NCBI RefSeq assembly: GCF_900115245.1
Contig: NZ_FOVT01000025.1
Coordinates: 1-59,002 of the forward strand
DNA: 59,002 nt
Origin: Mesorhizobium sp. NFR06
Lineage (GTDB): Bacteria; Pseudomonadota; Alphaproteobacteria; Rhizobiales; Rhizobiaceae
Direction of reading: 5' to 3'
Part shown: piece after piece, positions 36,214-44,223 of the stretch
How positions within the stretch are numbered: the first letter of the stretch is position 1
Layout of the letters: every line of letters starts with the position of its first letter
Program-made: the position numbers and the translations under genes
Notes under the pieces: generated by a model
Seen by the model: the letters and a program-made list of their open reading frames with translations, nothing else
What the model was told of the DNA's origin: nothing
The model's database searches: none

Positions 36214-36843
36214 TCAGGGTTGTGGTTGTTCGCCCTCAGTGGCGATCAACATCCAGTTCCGCTTCCTTGACTGGATTTGACAGGCGAACGTCCATGTATC
36301 GATCATCTCGACGATCTCCCGGGGATCGCCGGCGACGACTGCATTGTCGGCAGAGCGTGTAGCGCTGATCACGTCAGAAACGTACCGAACGACGATCTCG
36401 GCGGTACCATCCGCCACGAATGCGTCGACAACCTTGGCTTCGTCCGTACCTATGAAGGTGAGTTCCAGCACTTCTTGTCGATCCCGCCGCCCGACGATTT
36501 CTCGCTCGAAGGCGGCAAGCACTTCCGGTCCGACAAGGCGCTTCAAGGTCAGGATGTCACTATCCGCAAACGCCCGCAGGATGGCTTCATAGGCCCTCCT
36601 GGCGCCTGACAGGAATGCGGCGAGATCGAAATCTGGGTCGATCTTGCGAAGCGCAACCTGGGACATGTCCGCGCAGGCCGCGTGTTCGGTGCCGACGTCC
36701 TGCTGCGGCGGCACACCGTTCCGCTCGGCCCTCTCGTCGTTCCAGCGCGAGAGGAGCTCGCTCCAACTCCCAAGCATTGCCCAATAAAGCGCCAGGATCG
36801 CAACGAGAAGGATCTGGCTGTTCGGGTCTGTGGTCTCGCTCAT
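36214..36843 (-). CDS. Tim44-like domain protein with N-terminal membrane anchor
   Basis: A 209-residue protein. One N-terminal membrane helix (ILLVAILALYWAMLGSW, about 11-27) is followed by a charged linker and a Tim44-like domain from about 65: FDLAAFLSGARRAYEAILRA, LKRLVGPEVLAAFEREI, and a C-terminal beta part with EIVEMIDTWTFACQ. Bacterial Tim44-like proteins of alphaproteobacteria are inner-membrane anchored. ATG 36843 was chosen by the start of the membrane helix; GGGTGAAT stands upstream. It follows the oxidase subunit I gene, 35 bp after its stop. Confidence 0.82.
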   Translation of the reverse strand: MSETTDPNSQILLVAILALYWAMLGSWSELLSRWNDERAERNGVPPQQDVGTEHAACADMSQVALRKIDPDFDLAAFLSGARRAYEAILRAFADSDILTLKRLVGPEVLAAFEREIVGRRDRQEVLELTFIGTDEAKVVDAFVADGTAEIVVRYVSDVISATRSADNAVVAGDPREIVEMIDTWTFACQIQSRKRNWMLIATEGEQPQP

Positions 36844-36878
36844 GACATTCACCCATCGACTTGTCGAAGATGCACATA

Positions 36879-38474
36879 TCAGTGGATGCGGGGCAGGCTT
36901 TCCCACTGATGGAATGGCGGCGGTGAGGGCAGCTGCCATTCAAGCGTGGTCGCCCCTGCGCCCCATGGATTGGCGCTGGCCGGGCGCTTGCGACTGAAGG
37001 CTTCCGCGACCGCGACGAAGAAGATGATCAGCCCCACGGTGGAGATGTAGGCGCCGATCGAGGAGACGAAATTCCATCCGGCGAAGGCATCGGGATAATC
37101 GGCGGTGCGGCGCGGCATGCCGGCCATGCCGAGGAAGTGCTGCGGGAAGAAGACGAGATTGACGCCTGTGAACATCGTCCAGAAATGCAGTCTTCCCAAG
37201 GCTTCGCTGTACATGTAGCCGGTCATCTTCGGGAACCAGTAGTAGAAGCCAGCGAAGATGGCGAAAACCGCGCCCAAGGACAGCACATAGTGGAAGTGGG
37301 CGATCACGAAATAGGTGTCGTGCAACGAGCGGTCGATGCCCGGACTGGCGACCATGATCCCAGTGACGCCGCCGATGGTGAAGAGCAGGACGAAGCCGAC
37401 GGCCCAAAGCATCGGTGTCTTGAACTCGATCGAGCCGCCCCACATCGTGGCCAGCCACGAAAACACCTTCACGCCCGTCGGAACGGCGATGACCATGGAG
37501 GCGAAAGCGAAGTAGCGCTGGCTCTGGACGGAGATGCCGGTCGTATACATATGGTGCGCCCAGACGACGAAGCCGATCGCGCCGATGGCCACCATCGCAT
37601 AGGCCATGCCGATATAGCCGAAGATCGGCTTCCTGGCGAAGGTCGAGATGACGTGGCTGATGATGCCGAAACCGGGCAGGATCATGATGTAGACCTCCGG
37701 ATGGCCGAAGAACCAGAACAGGTGCTGGTAAAGGATCGGGTCACCGCCGCCGTCGGGAACGAAGAATGTCGTGCCAAAGTTCCGGTCGGTGAGCAGCATG
37801 GTGATCGCGCCGGCAAGCACCGGCAGCGACATCAAAAGCATGAAAGCGGTAACCAGCATCGCCCAGGCAAGGAGCGGCATCTTGTGCATCGTCATTCCTG
37901 GCGCGCGCATGTTGAAGATGGTCGTGATGAAGTTGATCGCGCCGAGGATTGATGACGCTCCCGCAAGGTGGATCGAAAGGATGACGAGATCGACCGCGGG
38001 ACCGGGCTGGCCGGAAGTCGAAAGCGGCGGGTAGAGCGTCCAGCCGCCGCCGTGGCCGAGCGTGCCAGGCGCTCCCGGCACGAACATCGAGGTGATGAAG
38101 AGGATGAACGCCATCACCAGCAGCCAGAACGAGATATTGTTCATGCGCGGAAACGCCATGTCGGGTGCGCCGATCATGATCGGAACCATCCAGTTGCCGA
38201 AGCCGCCGATCAAGGCCGGCATGAGGACGAAGAAGATCATGACGAGGCCGTGCGAGCTGACGACGACATTGTAGACCATCGGGTCGCTGAATATCTGCAG
38301 GCCGGGCTCCTGGAGCTCCATCCGGATCAGCACCGAAAGCGCGGTGCCGAGAATCCCGGCGAAGATCGAGAACAGCAGATAGAGCGTCCCTATGTCCTTG
38401 TGGTTGGTCGACCACAGCCACCTGACGAGAAACCGGGGCTTGCGGTTGTCGAATGTTGTTGCTGGATTCGACAT
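36879..38474 (-). CDS. ctaD: aa3-type cytochrome c oxidase subunit I
   Basis: A 531-residue oxidase core subunit with about 12 helices. The heme/copper motifs are intact: SSHGLVMIFF for the low-spin heme ligand, FWFFGHPEVYIMILPG with the His-Tyr pair, and HDTYFVIAHFHYVLSLG for CuB and the hemes. AGGAGAG precedes ATG 38474; upstream frame extension is not coding. No subunit II, III or assembly gene lies next to it, which is unusual, since these are normally clustered. Confidence 0.95.
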   Translation of the reverse strand: MSNPATTFDNRKPRFLVRWLWSTNHKDIGTLYLLFSIFAGILGTALSVLIRMELQEPGLQIFSDPMVYNVVVSSHGLVMIFFVLMPALIGGFGNWMVPIMIGAPDMAFPRMNNISFWLLVMAFILFITSMFVPGAPGTLGHGGGWTLYPPLSTSGQPGPAVDLVILSIHLAGASSILGAINFITTIFNMRAPGMTMHKMPLLAWAMLVTAFMLLMSLPVLAGAITMLLTDRNFGTTFFVPDGGGDPILYQHLFWFFGHPEVYIMILPGFGIISHVISTFARKPIFGYIGMAYAMVAIGAIGFVVWAHHMYTTGISVQSQRYFAFASMVIAVPTGVKVFSWLATMWGGSIEFKTPMLWAVGFVLLFTIGGVTGIMVASPGIDRSLHDTYFVIAHFHYVLSLGAVFAIFAGFYYWFPKMTGYMYSEALGRLHFWTMFTGVNLVFFPQHFLGMAGMPRRTADYPDAFAGWNFVSSIGAYISTVGLIIFFVAVAEAFSRKRPASANPWGAGATTLEWQLPSPPPFHQWESLPRIH

Positions 38475-38578
38475 GGTGCTCTCCTGCCTTTCCTTCAGGC
38501 ATGCAGGATGGTTGCCGCGCCGGGCGACATTCAGCCGCCGTCGCGATCGGGGAACCACGCGCTTGTCTGCTTCGTGTT

Positions 38579-39238
38579 TCAGGCGTCCGTGACGATTATG
38601 TCCATCGGAATGTCGTGAGGTTGCGGATAGATCGTTCGCAGCCGGCTTCCTGCGTAACCCACGCCGACGACCAGCGGCCGCCGGTGCATCGCGGCGAGCG
38701 TCCGGTCGAAGAAGCCGCCGCCATATCCCAGGCGGTAATTCGCTCCGTCGAAACCGACCACCGGCGCGATCACGACATCCGGCGCGACCGATGGCCCGCG
38801 TGACGGAACCAGGATGTTCCACACGCCACGCTCGAGCGGGTCGCCCGGGCTCCAGATCCGGAATTCCAGAGGCCAGCCCTTCCTGATGACGACGGGAAGC
38901 GCGATTCTGCCGCCGCACTCGATGACCGTGATCGCCCAGTTGCGAAGGTCGGGTTCGCCGCGGAACGGCCAGTAGCCGCTGACGATGCGTCCGCTGACCT
39001 TGCCGATGGCAAGACCGAGACGCGAAGCGATGCGGTCCAACCTTTCCTTCCTCTCGTCGGCGTCGATGGCGAGACGCTCCTCGATCAACCTCTGCCGTTC
39101 CGCCTTGCGCCAGCGCAGGACGCAGCTCCAGGAATCTCCCGGCTCCGGCTGTCCGTATTCGGATGAAAGTTCGTGCGCGAAACAGGGCGGAGACGCGTAT
39201 TCCCGGATTTCAGGGTCGGGGTATCTCTTCTCGTCCAT
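38579..39238 (-). CDS. 5-formyltetrahydrofolate cyclo-ligase family protein
   Basis: A 219-residue protein. An unusual N-terminal stretch of about 45 residues with FAHELSSEYGQPEPGDSWS precedes the cyclo-ligase domain (WRKAERQRLIEERLAID ... VSGYWPFRGEPDLR). The nucleotide-binding signature RLGYGGGFFDRTLA is complete near residue 170. ATG 39238 has GGAG at proper distance. The family converts 5-formyl-THF to 5,10-methenyl-THF with ATP. The gene is divergent from LysR paralog 2, with site D between. Confidence 0.85.
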   Translation of the reverse strand: MDEKRYPDPEIREYASPPCFAHELSSEYGQPEPGDSWSCVLRWRKAERQRLIEERLAIDADERKERLDRIASRLGLAIGKVSGRIVSGYWPFRGEPDLRNWAITVIECGGRIALPVVIRKGWPLEFRIWSPGDPLERGVWNILVPSRGPSVAPDVVIAPVVGFDGANYRLGYGGGFFDRTLAAMHRRPLVVGVGYAGSRLRTIYPQPHDIPMDIIVTDA

Positions 39239-39300
39239 CGCCATCTCCGTATCCGGGCACCCCTGCGTTGATGGAACGTGCTCCGCAGGAAACCGGAACG

Positions 39301-39329
39301 CAAACGGAATTAAATGCTGTATGAGTGCA
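39301..39329 (-). promoter_or_regulatory. Shared regulatory element, site D
   Basis: On the minus strand: TGCA (39326-39329), 15 bases, ATTCCGTTTG (39310-39301; one mismatch). It is oriented towards the cyclo-ligase gene, 62 bp from its ATG, while the TGCA end faces LysR paralog 2, 27 bp from its ATG. The dyad TGC-N9-GCA is present. Confidence 0.7.
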
Positions 39330-39356
39330 AAATTCCTGCATTAATGGGAGGAGCTA

Positions 39357-40202
39357 ATGGACATCGATCGAGCGCGGACATTTCTTGAAATCGTCCATTC
39401 AGGCAGTTTCCTGAGGGCCGCCGACCGTCTCCATGTCACCCAGACCACGGTCAGCGCTCGCATCCGCACGCTGGAGGAGGAGCTCGGCCGTCAGCTCTTC
39501 ATCCGGAACCGCAACGGCGCGCAACTGACGCCGGCTGGGCGCGAGTTTGAACGGTTCGCCCAATCGTTCGTGCAGATCTGGGAACGGGCCCGACACCAGC
39601 TCGCTATCCCGTCCGGACGGACGAGCGTCGTGGCATTGGGGGGCGAGCTGAGCCTATGGAATCCGCTTCTGCTGGACTGGCTGGTCTGGATGCGGAAGGA
39701 GCGGCCGGAAATCGCCATTCACGCACAGGTCGGCGTCCCCGACCAGCTTCTCGAACAGTTAAGGACCGGGGTCCTGGACATCGCAGTGCTCTATGCGCCG
39801 AAATTGCTGCCGGGTTTCAAGGTGGAGCTTCTTGTGGAGGAGCAACTCGTTCTGGTTCGGACCACGGACTGCGACAGGGAAACTGTTGGCTCCAAGGATT
39901 ATGTCTATGTCGATTGGGGGCCACTGTTTGCGGCCCAACACGATGCCAGTTCCTCTGCCTTCGGCGAGCCGGGATTGCTGGTCGGCCTCGGTCCGCTCGG
40001 GCTGAGCTACATCCTGCGCGCCGGTGGCATGGGATATTTCCGCAGGGGCGCTGCAGCTCCTCATATCGAGGCGGGGCAACTCGAGGTCGTGGAAGGCGCG
40101 CCGGAATTCACCTATCCGGCCTATGCAGTCTATCCGGAAGCAAGCGAGGCGCGAGCCGACGTGCAGGAGGCGCTACGCGGGTTGAAGCAAGTTGTAAAAT
40201 GA
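39357..40202 (+). CDS. LysR-family regulator, paralog 2
   Basis: A 281-residue LysR regulator with GGGAGGAG before the ATG. The HTH is SGSFLRAADRLHVTQTTVSA continuing RIRTLEEELGRQLF. Its first 50 residues match paralog 1 (27268-28113) at 35 positions by my count, and the C-terminal blocks YVYVDWGP and PHIEAGQLEVVEG are shared too. The recognition helix is nearly the same, so both could bind the same operator. It lies divergent from the cyclo-ligase gene around site D. Confidence 0.93.
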   Translation: MDIDRARTFLEIVHSGSFLRAADRLHVTQTTVSARIRTLEEELGRQLFIRNRNGAQLTPAGREFERFAQSFVQIWERARHQLAIPSGRTSVVALGGELSLWNPLLLDWLVWMRKERPEIAIHAQVGVPDQLLEQLRTGVLDIAVLYAPKLLPGFKVELLVEEQLVLVRTTDCDRETVGSKDYVYVDWGPLFAAQHDASSSAFGEPGLLVGLGPLGLSYILRAGGMGYFRRGAAAPHIEAGQLEVVEGAPEFTYPAYAVYPEASEARADVQEALRGLKQVVK

Positions 40203-40407
40203 TCGTCCCTCCAGGCGCGAAGCCACGGTCCGCGTGACCGGAAGGACGGATTGCCATGCATTGACCGATCTTGTGTTGTCCGTTCCACACCATCAGCCAC
40301 TCGACCCGGTCAGTTGCCGAATTCGTTGCCCTGGTAATGACAACCACGGCGGCCAACAGCGTTGCCGATCTAGGCATGCCGTCTCGCTGGTTGGCATCAT
40401 TGGTCAT

Positions 40408-40536
40408 TTACATTTCGATCAAAGCGTAGGCCAGGCCAAAGATTCCGGTCATGAGAACAGCGAAGAATGCCCAGCCTCTCAAGGCGGCTCGCACATCTTC
40501 AGGCTTGGCGCCTTTTTGGTTGTCGTAATCATCCAT
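40408..40536 (-). CDS. Small membrane protein (42 aa)
   Basis: A 42-residue protein: hydrophilic MDDYDNQKGAKPEDVRAALR, then one helix GWAFFAVLMTGIFGLAYALI ending EM. AGGA lies 8 bases before ATG 40536. The amphipathic first half and the single helix resemble small membrane regulators or oxidase accessory peptides. No family recognised. It is downstream of, and in the same direction as, the GreA-like gene (95 bp). Confidence 0.55.
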   Translation of the reverse strand: MDDYDNQKGAKPEDVRAALRGWAFFAVLMTGIFGLAYALIEM

Positions 40537-40631
40537 AATCAGATCCTAGTTTTGTTGGGCTCGCTTGGTGCAGGCAAGAGCCGACGGAACGCTCGTCTAC
40601 CCCCTTCACAGCCTTCGGGATAGTCGAGTTC

Positions 40632-41195
40632 TCAGGCGGCCGACGGACCCGGGTCGTCGAACCCGGTGTCGAAGGCCGCCGCAACCTTGTTCTGAGCCTC
40701 GTCGTACGGCTCGTCGGAACGATGGACGACGCGCAGACCCGGTCCGTCCAGCCGGCGCGATTCCGATGCGGCAACTCCCGCCAGCTTCAGCCTCTCGCGC
40801 CTCGCGGCTTCTGGTTGATAGAGCACTTCATGCACTGTCAGCGTCTCAAGGTTGCCGTCCGCTGTCGGAATGGACATGGACTGACCCTCGGCCAGGCCGA
40901 GCAACGCCAGGCCGCGCGGGTTGGTGATCGGCAAAAGCATGCCAACGAGGCCGCGCATCTGGTCATGGGCGACGATGCGGGTTTCGGCAGGGCCGTCGTT
41001 CACCCGATAAGCCACGCGGCTGCTGAGCGTCACGACGTTTGCCGGGATGTCTTCCCGAAACATTACAACTGCTCTCGAAATCTTCCGTTGAAGAATAGTC
41101 GAGAAGGCTTCGTCGCGGATCGGACGGCGCTCCCGTATCACCTCAAGAATCGTGTAGTCCTTGGTGGTCAGTTGGCAGCTGTCGGTAATGGGCAT
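40632..41195 (-). CDS. GreA/Rnk C-terminal domain-like protein
   Basis: A 187-residue protein. The middle (about residues 50-135) has the GreA/GreB C-terminal fold pattern: VVTLSSRVAYRVNDGPAETR, then MLLPITNPRGLALLGLAEGQ and VHEVLYQPE. There is no GreA coiled-coil; instead a short N-terminal helix region and a 50-residue unrelated C-terminus. It probably binds RNA polymerase in the secondary channel region, or modulates nucleoside diphosphate kinase as Rnk does. GGAGACC precedes ATG 41195. Confidence 0.8.
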   Translation of the reverse strand: MPITDSCQLTTKDYTILEVIRERRPIRDEAFSTILQRKISRAVVMFREDIPANVVTLSSRVAYRVNDGPAETRIVAHDQMRGLVGMLLPITNPRGLALLGLAEGQSMSIPTADGNLETLTVHEVLYQPEAARRERLKLAGVAASESRRLDGPGLRVVHRSDEPYDEAQNKVAAAFDTGFDDPGPSAA

Positions 41196-41263
41196 GAGAG
41201 GTCTCCAGCCGGGCCCATGCAAGGGATCCGGCATCAAGCAATTGATCGGGTGGTGGAAAGCTA

Positions 41264-41298
41264 CCCCTGGGCCGGCCTGAGATAGGCCGGCCCAGGGG
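41264..41298 (-). terminator. Perfect 15-bp hairpin between the two GreA/Rnk-like genes
   Basis: CCCCTGGGCCGGCCT (41264-41278), loop GAGAT, AGGCCGGCCCAGGGG (41284-41298). The stem is perfect and very GC-rich. It lies 60 bp downstream of the rnk-like gene and 69 bp upstream of the next gene on the minus strand, so it could end or attenuate the transcript. Confidence 0.6.
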
Positions 41299-41357
41299 TC
41301 AGATTCCCGCGATCAGGCTGCCTGCGTGGTTGAGGAGACGGACGGAGACGCCCATGT

Positions 41358-41822
41358 CTAGAGGCTCGCCGCGAACGCCGGCGACGCGGGTGCGAGGCGG
41401 TCCGTACCGCCGTCTTCCAGGGCGGGATGGCTCACACCAAGCACCAACAGTTCGTGCCGGCGCCCGTCTCGGGCGGTCCACATAATCGACTGTCCAGCCG
41501 AGAGGCCAATCAGGGCCGTGCCGATCGGCGTCAGGATGGAAACCTTGCCCTTAGAGATGTCCGCATCGCCCGGATAGACCAGCGTGACCGTTTTCCGATC
41601 GCCGGTGTCGGGCTTGTACGTCACAGTCGAGCCCATCCGGACAGTGCCGGCGGAGACCCAGCCATCGGCGACGACGCGCGCACGCTCGAGTTCGGCAACC
41701 AGTTCATCGGACGCATCCGGGTTTCGCGCCGCAAACGTGCTCGCGAGCGCCGACAAACGCGCATGGTCGGACTGCGAGATGCGAATGTTCGGCTTACGCC
41801 GGGTTTTCGTGTTTTGTGGCAT
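41358..41822 (-). CDS. rnk: Nucleoside diphosphate kinase regulator-like protein (Rnk)
   Basis: A 154-residue protein close to Rnk: an N-terminal helical part (IRISQSDHARLSALASTFA) then the GreA-C domain with GSTVTYKPDTGDRKTVTLVY, VSILTPIGTALIGLSAGQSI and a final strand LLVLGVSHP. The start is uncertain; ATG 41822 gives family length, and ATGs at 41861 and 41837 are alternatives. The protein is a second, diverged copy beside 40632-41195. Confidence 0.8.
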   Translation of the reverse strand: MPQNTKTRRKPNIRISQSDHARLSALASTFAARNPDASDELVAELERARVVADGWVSAGTVRMGSTVTYKPDTGDRKTVTLVYPGDADISKGKVSILTPIGTALIGLSAGQSIMWTARDGRRHELLVLGVSHPALEDGGTDRLAPASPAFAASL

Positions 41823-41961
41823 TTGGATTCTCATCATTTCAAGCGAGCCAGCCGTCATCAAGGCGGCGGAAACTGGCCAATTCGAAGAGGTTTTTTGCTC
41901 GAAGGGCGATGTCGCGGGGACGTGCAGCCCTGCGGATCATCCCATGTCGACGTAAGTCACG

Positions 41962-41998
41962 CCCCTCGGCTCGGGGCACATGGCGGCCGAGCCGGGGG
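41962..41998 (-). terminator. Hairpin downstream of the 68-aa gene
   Basis: CCCC(T)CGGCTCGG at 41962-41974 pairs with CCGAGCCGGGGG at 41987-41998, giving a 12-bp stem with one bulged T. It lies in the 307-bp gap 41823-42129, about 130 bp after the stop of the 68-aa gene on the minus strand. No gene was seen in the rest of the gap. Confidence 0.45.
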
Positions 41999-42129
41999 TT
42001 ACGATCCCGCGATGGGGCAGACCCGGAAAAGAAAATCGCAAAGAATTTTGGCAGCGGCGTTCATAAGACCATAGTTGGGTAAGCAATCCCGAAAGTCAAG
42101 GCAACCGCCTCAACGGTGCCGTTCTTGGG

Positions 42130-42336
42130 CTATTCGGGGCGAATGCCGAGCAATGTGTTTATCACTAGTTCTCTTCCAATCCTGCTTATACCGGTTCCGC
42201 GCGGTCTCTCTTCCGCCAGCCCGAGGAAAACGAGGCGTTCGGCCAATGCTTTCGATAGAGCTGGGTAGGGTCCGCGATTCATGCGCTTAAGCGCTGTCTG
42301 CTCCTCCTCGGTGAGATCACCCCACATGACCTTCAT
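42130..42336 (-). CDS. Hypothetical protein (68 aa)
   Basis: A 68-residue protein: WGDLTEEEQTALKRMNRGPY, then LSKALAERLVFLGLAEERPR and GISRIGRELVINTLLG. The pattern is reminiscent of a winged-helix fragment. AAGGAGACC stands before ATG 42336. No family recognised. Confidence 0.6.
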   Translation of the reverse strand: MKVMWGDLTEEEQTALKRMNRGPYPALSKALAERLVFLGLAEERPRGTGISRIGRELVINTLLGIRPE

Positions 42337-42420
42337 GACGGTCTCCTTGCTTGCCCCAGTCAGCCAATGCGGGATTCTGGAATTGTCCATCGAGGGGCTG
42401 CGACAGTGAATTCATCGATC

Positions 42421-42723
42421 CTACGGAACGGCATCTGTTCCGACGATGCCCCCCTCATTCTCCAGCACGCCGATCCGCCTGACCTCCGAGCGGTTGAGTT
42501 TCAGGCGGACGCCGATGCCGCCGCCGTTCTCGGCAATGAAAACGGCACCGGCCTTTTCGAGCGCGGTTTGCAGTGTGTCGCAGCTCTCCTGGTCGGGGAG
42601 GGTGATCCGACGCTCGAATTCTTCGATGATCACGGCATCAACACCTGAATTGCTGGCGAGCTTTTCACGAGTCCATTCGACCAGCGCGCGAGCGGCGCGG
42701 CATTGAGCACCAGTGATACTCAT
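42421..42723 (-). CDS. XRE-type helix-turn-helix protein
   Basis: A 100-residue protein whose first 60 residues look like an HTH_3 (XRE) domain: ITGAQCRAARALVEWTREKL followed by ASNSGVDAVIIEEFERR. The rest has AVFIAENGGGIGVRLKLN, a small beta part seen in many rhizobial HTH proteins of this kind. GGAGGAAG precedes ATG 42723, so the start is secure. It is divergent from the CBS gene, with site E between. Regulatory target unknown. Confidence 0.8.
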   Translation of the reverse strand: MSITGAQCRAARALVEWTREKLASNSGVDAVIIEEFERRITLPDQESCDTLQTALEKAGAVFIAENGGGIGVRLKLNRSEVRRIGVLENEGGIVGTDAVP

Positions 42724-42878
42724 GATCTTCCTCCAGACCGTTCTTTCATCCAAATAACCGCCTACTGAAGCGATACCCTCCGGACGCTGCGGCTTCATTT
42801 ATCAGAAATGCATACTGATCCAAAAAAAGGAAGGGCTGCGTCGCTCGTTCGGAAGCGCACATTTCGATGCAAATTATT

Positions 42879-42907
42879 TGCGTTAACGCGGCAATAAATT
42901 TCGTTTG
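42879..42907 (+). promoter_or_regulatory. Shared regulatory element, site E
   Basis: TGCG at 42879-42882, 15 bases, ATTTCGTTTG at 42898-42907; it differs from the other four only in the fourth base of the first part and keeps the TGC-N9-GCA dyad. It lies in a 380-bp gap (42724-43103) pointing towards the CBS/BON - truncated hemoglobin - ferredoxin genes. Right end TTGCCT may overlap a -35 hexamer. Confidence 0.65.
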
Positions 42908-43103
42908 CCTCGCATGCAATGACAGCTGAATCTCCAGTGCGAATTGGCAGCATTGGTGCCGTCGTCGAGCCCGGGGTTGGAGCGTCAGCTCCGGGGAAGG
43001 CGCGGCGAGGCCGCAGATGATGGACAGGTCCAAACGCGATAATCACAAGGTGCTTCCGTGGCCAGGCATTCGGGTGCCCGACAGAGGGCGGGCGCTGATA
43101 GCA

Positions 43104-43791
43104 ATGGATGTCATGACGTCACCGGTGATCGCGGTTGGCCCCGACAGCACATTGGACGAGGTGTGCGACCTCCTTGTCACGCGCGATCTGAGCGCGGTTG
43201 CGGTGATCGACCGAGGCGTCCTGCTCGGGGTCATTAGCGAGGAAGATCTGCCACAGGACGGAGATTGGGACGGCCGCTCCTCGGCGTTCCTGGTGGTTCC
43301 GGCTCTTCGGCAACAACGCAGCGCTCGCGTCGGATTATTTAAAGTCGCACTCCATCCATGTGACGGACGTCATGACCAGAAAGGTGGTCACCGTTTCGTT
43401 GAGCACCCCGATCGACGAAATCGCGGCACTGCTGGAAGTCAATCGTGCCCGGCGCGTCTTGGTCGTCAATGGTGAACGCCTCGTGGGGATCGTCACCCGG
43501 GTGGACCTGGTGCGCGCGCTGATTTCCGCCAGGGAGAGCCTGCCTCGTGCGGTCTCATTCCATGACGATGCGAGTATCAGGCGAGAAATCATTGATGCCC
43601 TGCGCACCGAGCTATGGCCGTCGATCGGAGAAGCCGATGTGACAGTGACCAACGGGGTGGTCGTCTTTTGGGGTGGTTACATGTCGGAACAGGAACGGAA
43701 GGCATCGCTCGTTCTGGCCGAGCACATCGCCGGCGTTCGGGCGATCGATGACCACCGCGTTCCGCTCGACATCGCGTACGCGATGGTTTGA
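43104..43791 (+). pseudogene. CBS-pair and BON domain protein, frameshifted
   Basis: The first CBS domain (MDVMTSPVIAVGPDSTLDEV to VISEEDL) is in one frame; the rest (RTEIGT, RRSWWFRLFG, VTDVMTRKVVTVS, a second CBS, and a C-terminal BON domain GVVVFWGGYMSEQERK) is in another. The shift lies at about 43251: two bases look lost between GATCTG and CACAGG, or one added. With the frame repaired, the protein would be a typical 229-residue CBS/BON regulatory protein of stress clusters. Whether the shift is real or a sequence error is open. An in-frame ATG at 43017 is possible as a longer start. Confidence 0.8.
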
Positions 43792-43812
43792 AAGCTGGAT
43801 AGGTATCTAACA

Positions 43813-44223
43813 ATGAGCATCGACGTGAAGGATACTGCTCTGGTTTCCGAGCAGCAGATACGCCAACTCGTGGACCTGTTCTACGACAAGGTCCGCGCCG
43901 ATCCCGACCTCGGCCCGATTTTCGAGCGCGTTATCCAGGACGAATGGGGACCGCATCTTCTCAAGATGTACGACTTCTGGTCATCGGTGATGCTGACCAC
44001 GGGGCGCTATAAGGGCCAACCCGCCATGATCCACAAACGCATCGAAGGGTTGGAGATCGGCCTGTTCGACCGCTGGCTCGCCTTGTTCGGAGAGAGTTGC
44101 GCCGAATTGCTGGACGGCGAGACAGCGGGCCTGTTCTGGCGCAAGGCGGTCCGCATCGCGGAAAGCCTCAAGCTGGCTGTCTTCTACCGTCCGGACCAGC
44201 CGTGGCCGATGGGCGCCGCATGA
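43813..44223 (+). CDS. Group III truncated hemoglobin
   Basis: A 136-residue protein with the group III truncated-hemoglobin pattern: LVDLFYDKVRADPDLGPIF, MYDFWSSVMLTTGRYKGQP, then IHKRIEGLEIGLFDRWLALF in which the proximal His is expected, and a C-terminal YRPDQPWP. It is complete. It would bind oxygen or NO in the cytoplasm. It lies 21 bp after the CBS gene, and its stop overlaps the ferredoxin start (ATGA), so they form one operon. Confidence 0.9.
   Translation: MSIDVKDTALVSEQQIRQLVDLFYDKVRADPDLGPIFERVIQDEWGPHLLKMYDFWSSVMLTTGRYKGQPAMIHKRIEGLEIGLFDRWLALFGESCAELLDGETAGLFWRKAVRIAESLKLAVFYRPDQPWPMGAA

Noticed and set aside
41264..41298. Perfect hairpin considered as an end of a transposable element
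   Set aside because: No second copy, no target duplication and no transposase remnant nearby; the position between two genes fits a terminator better.
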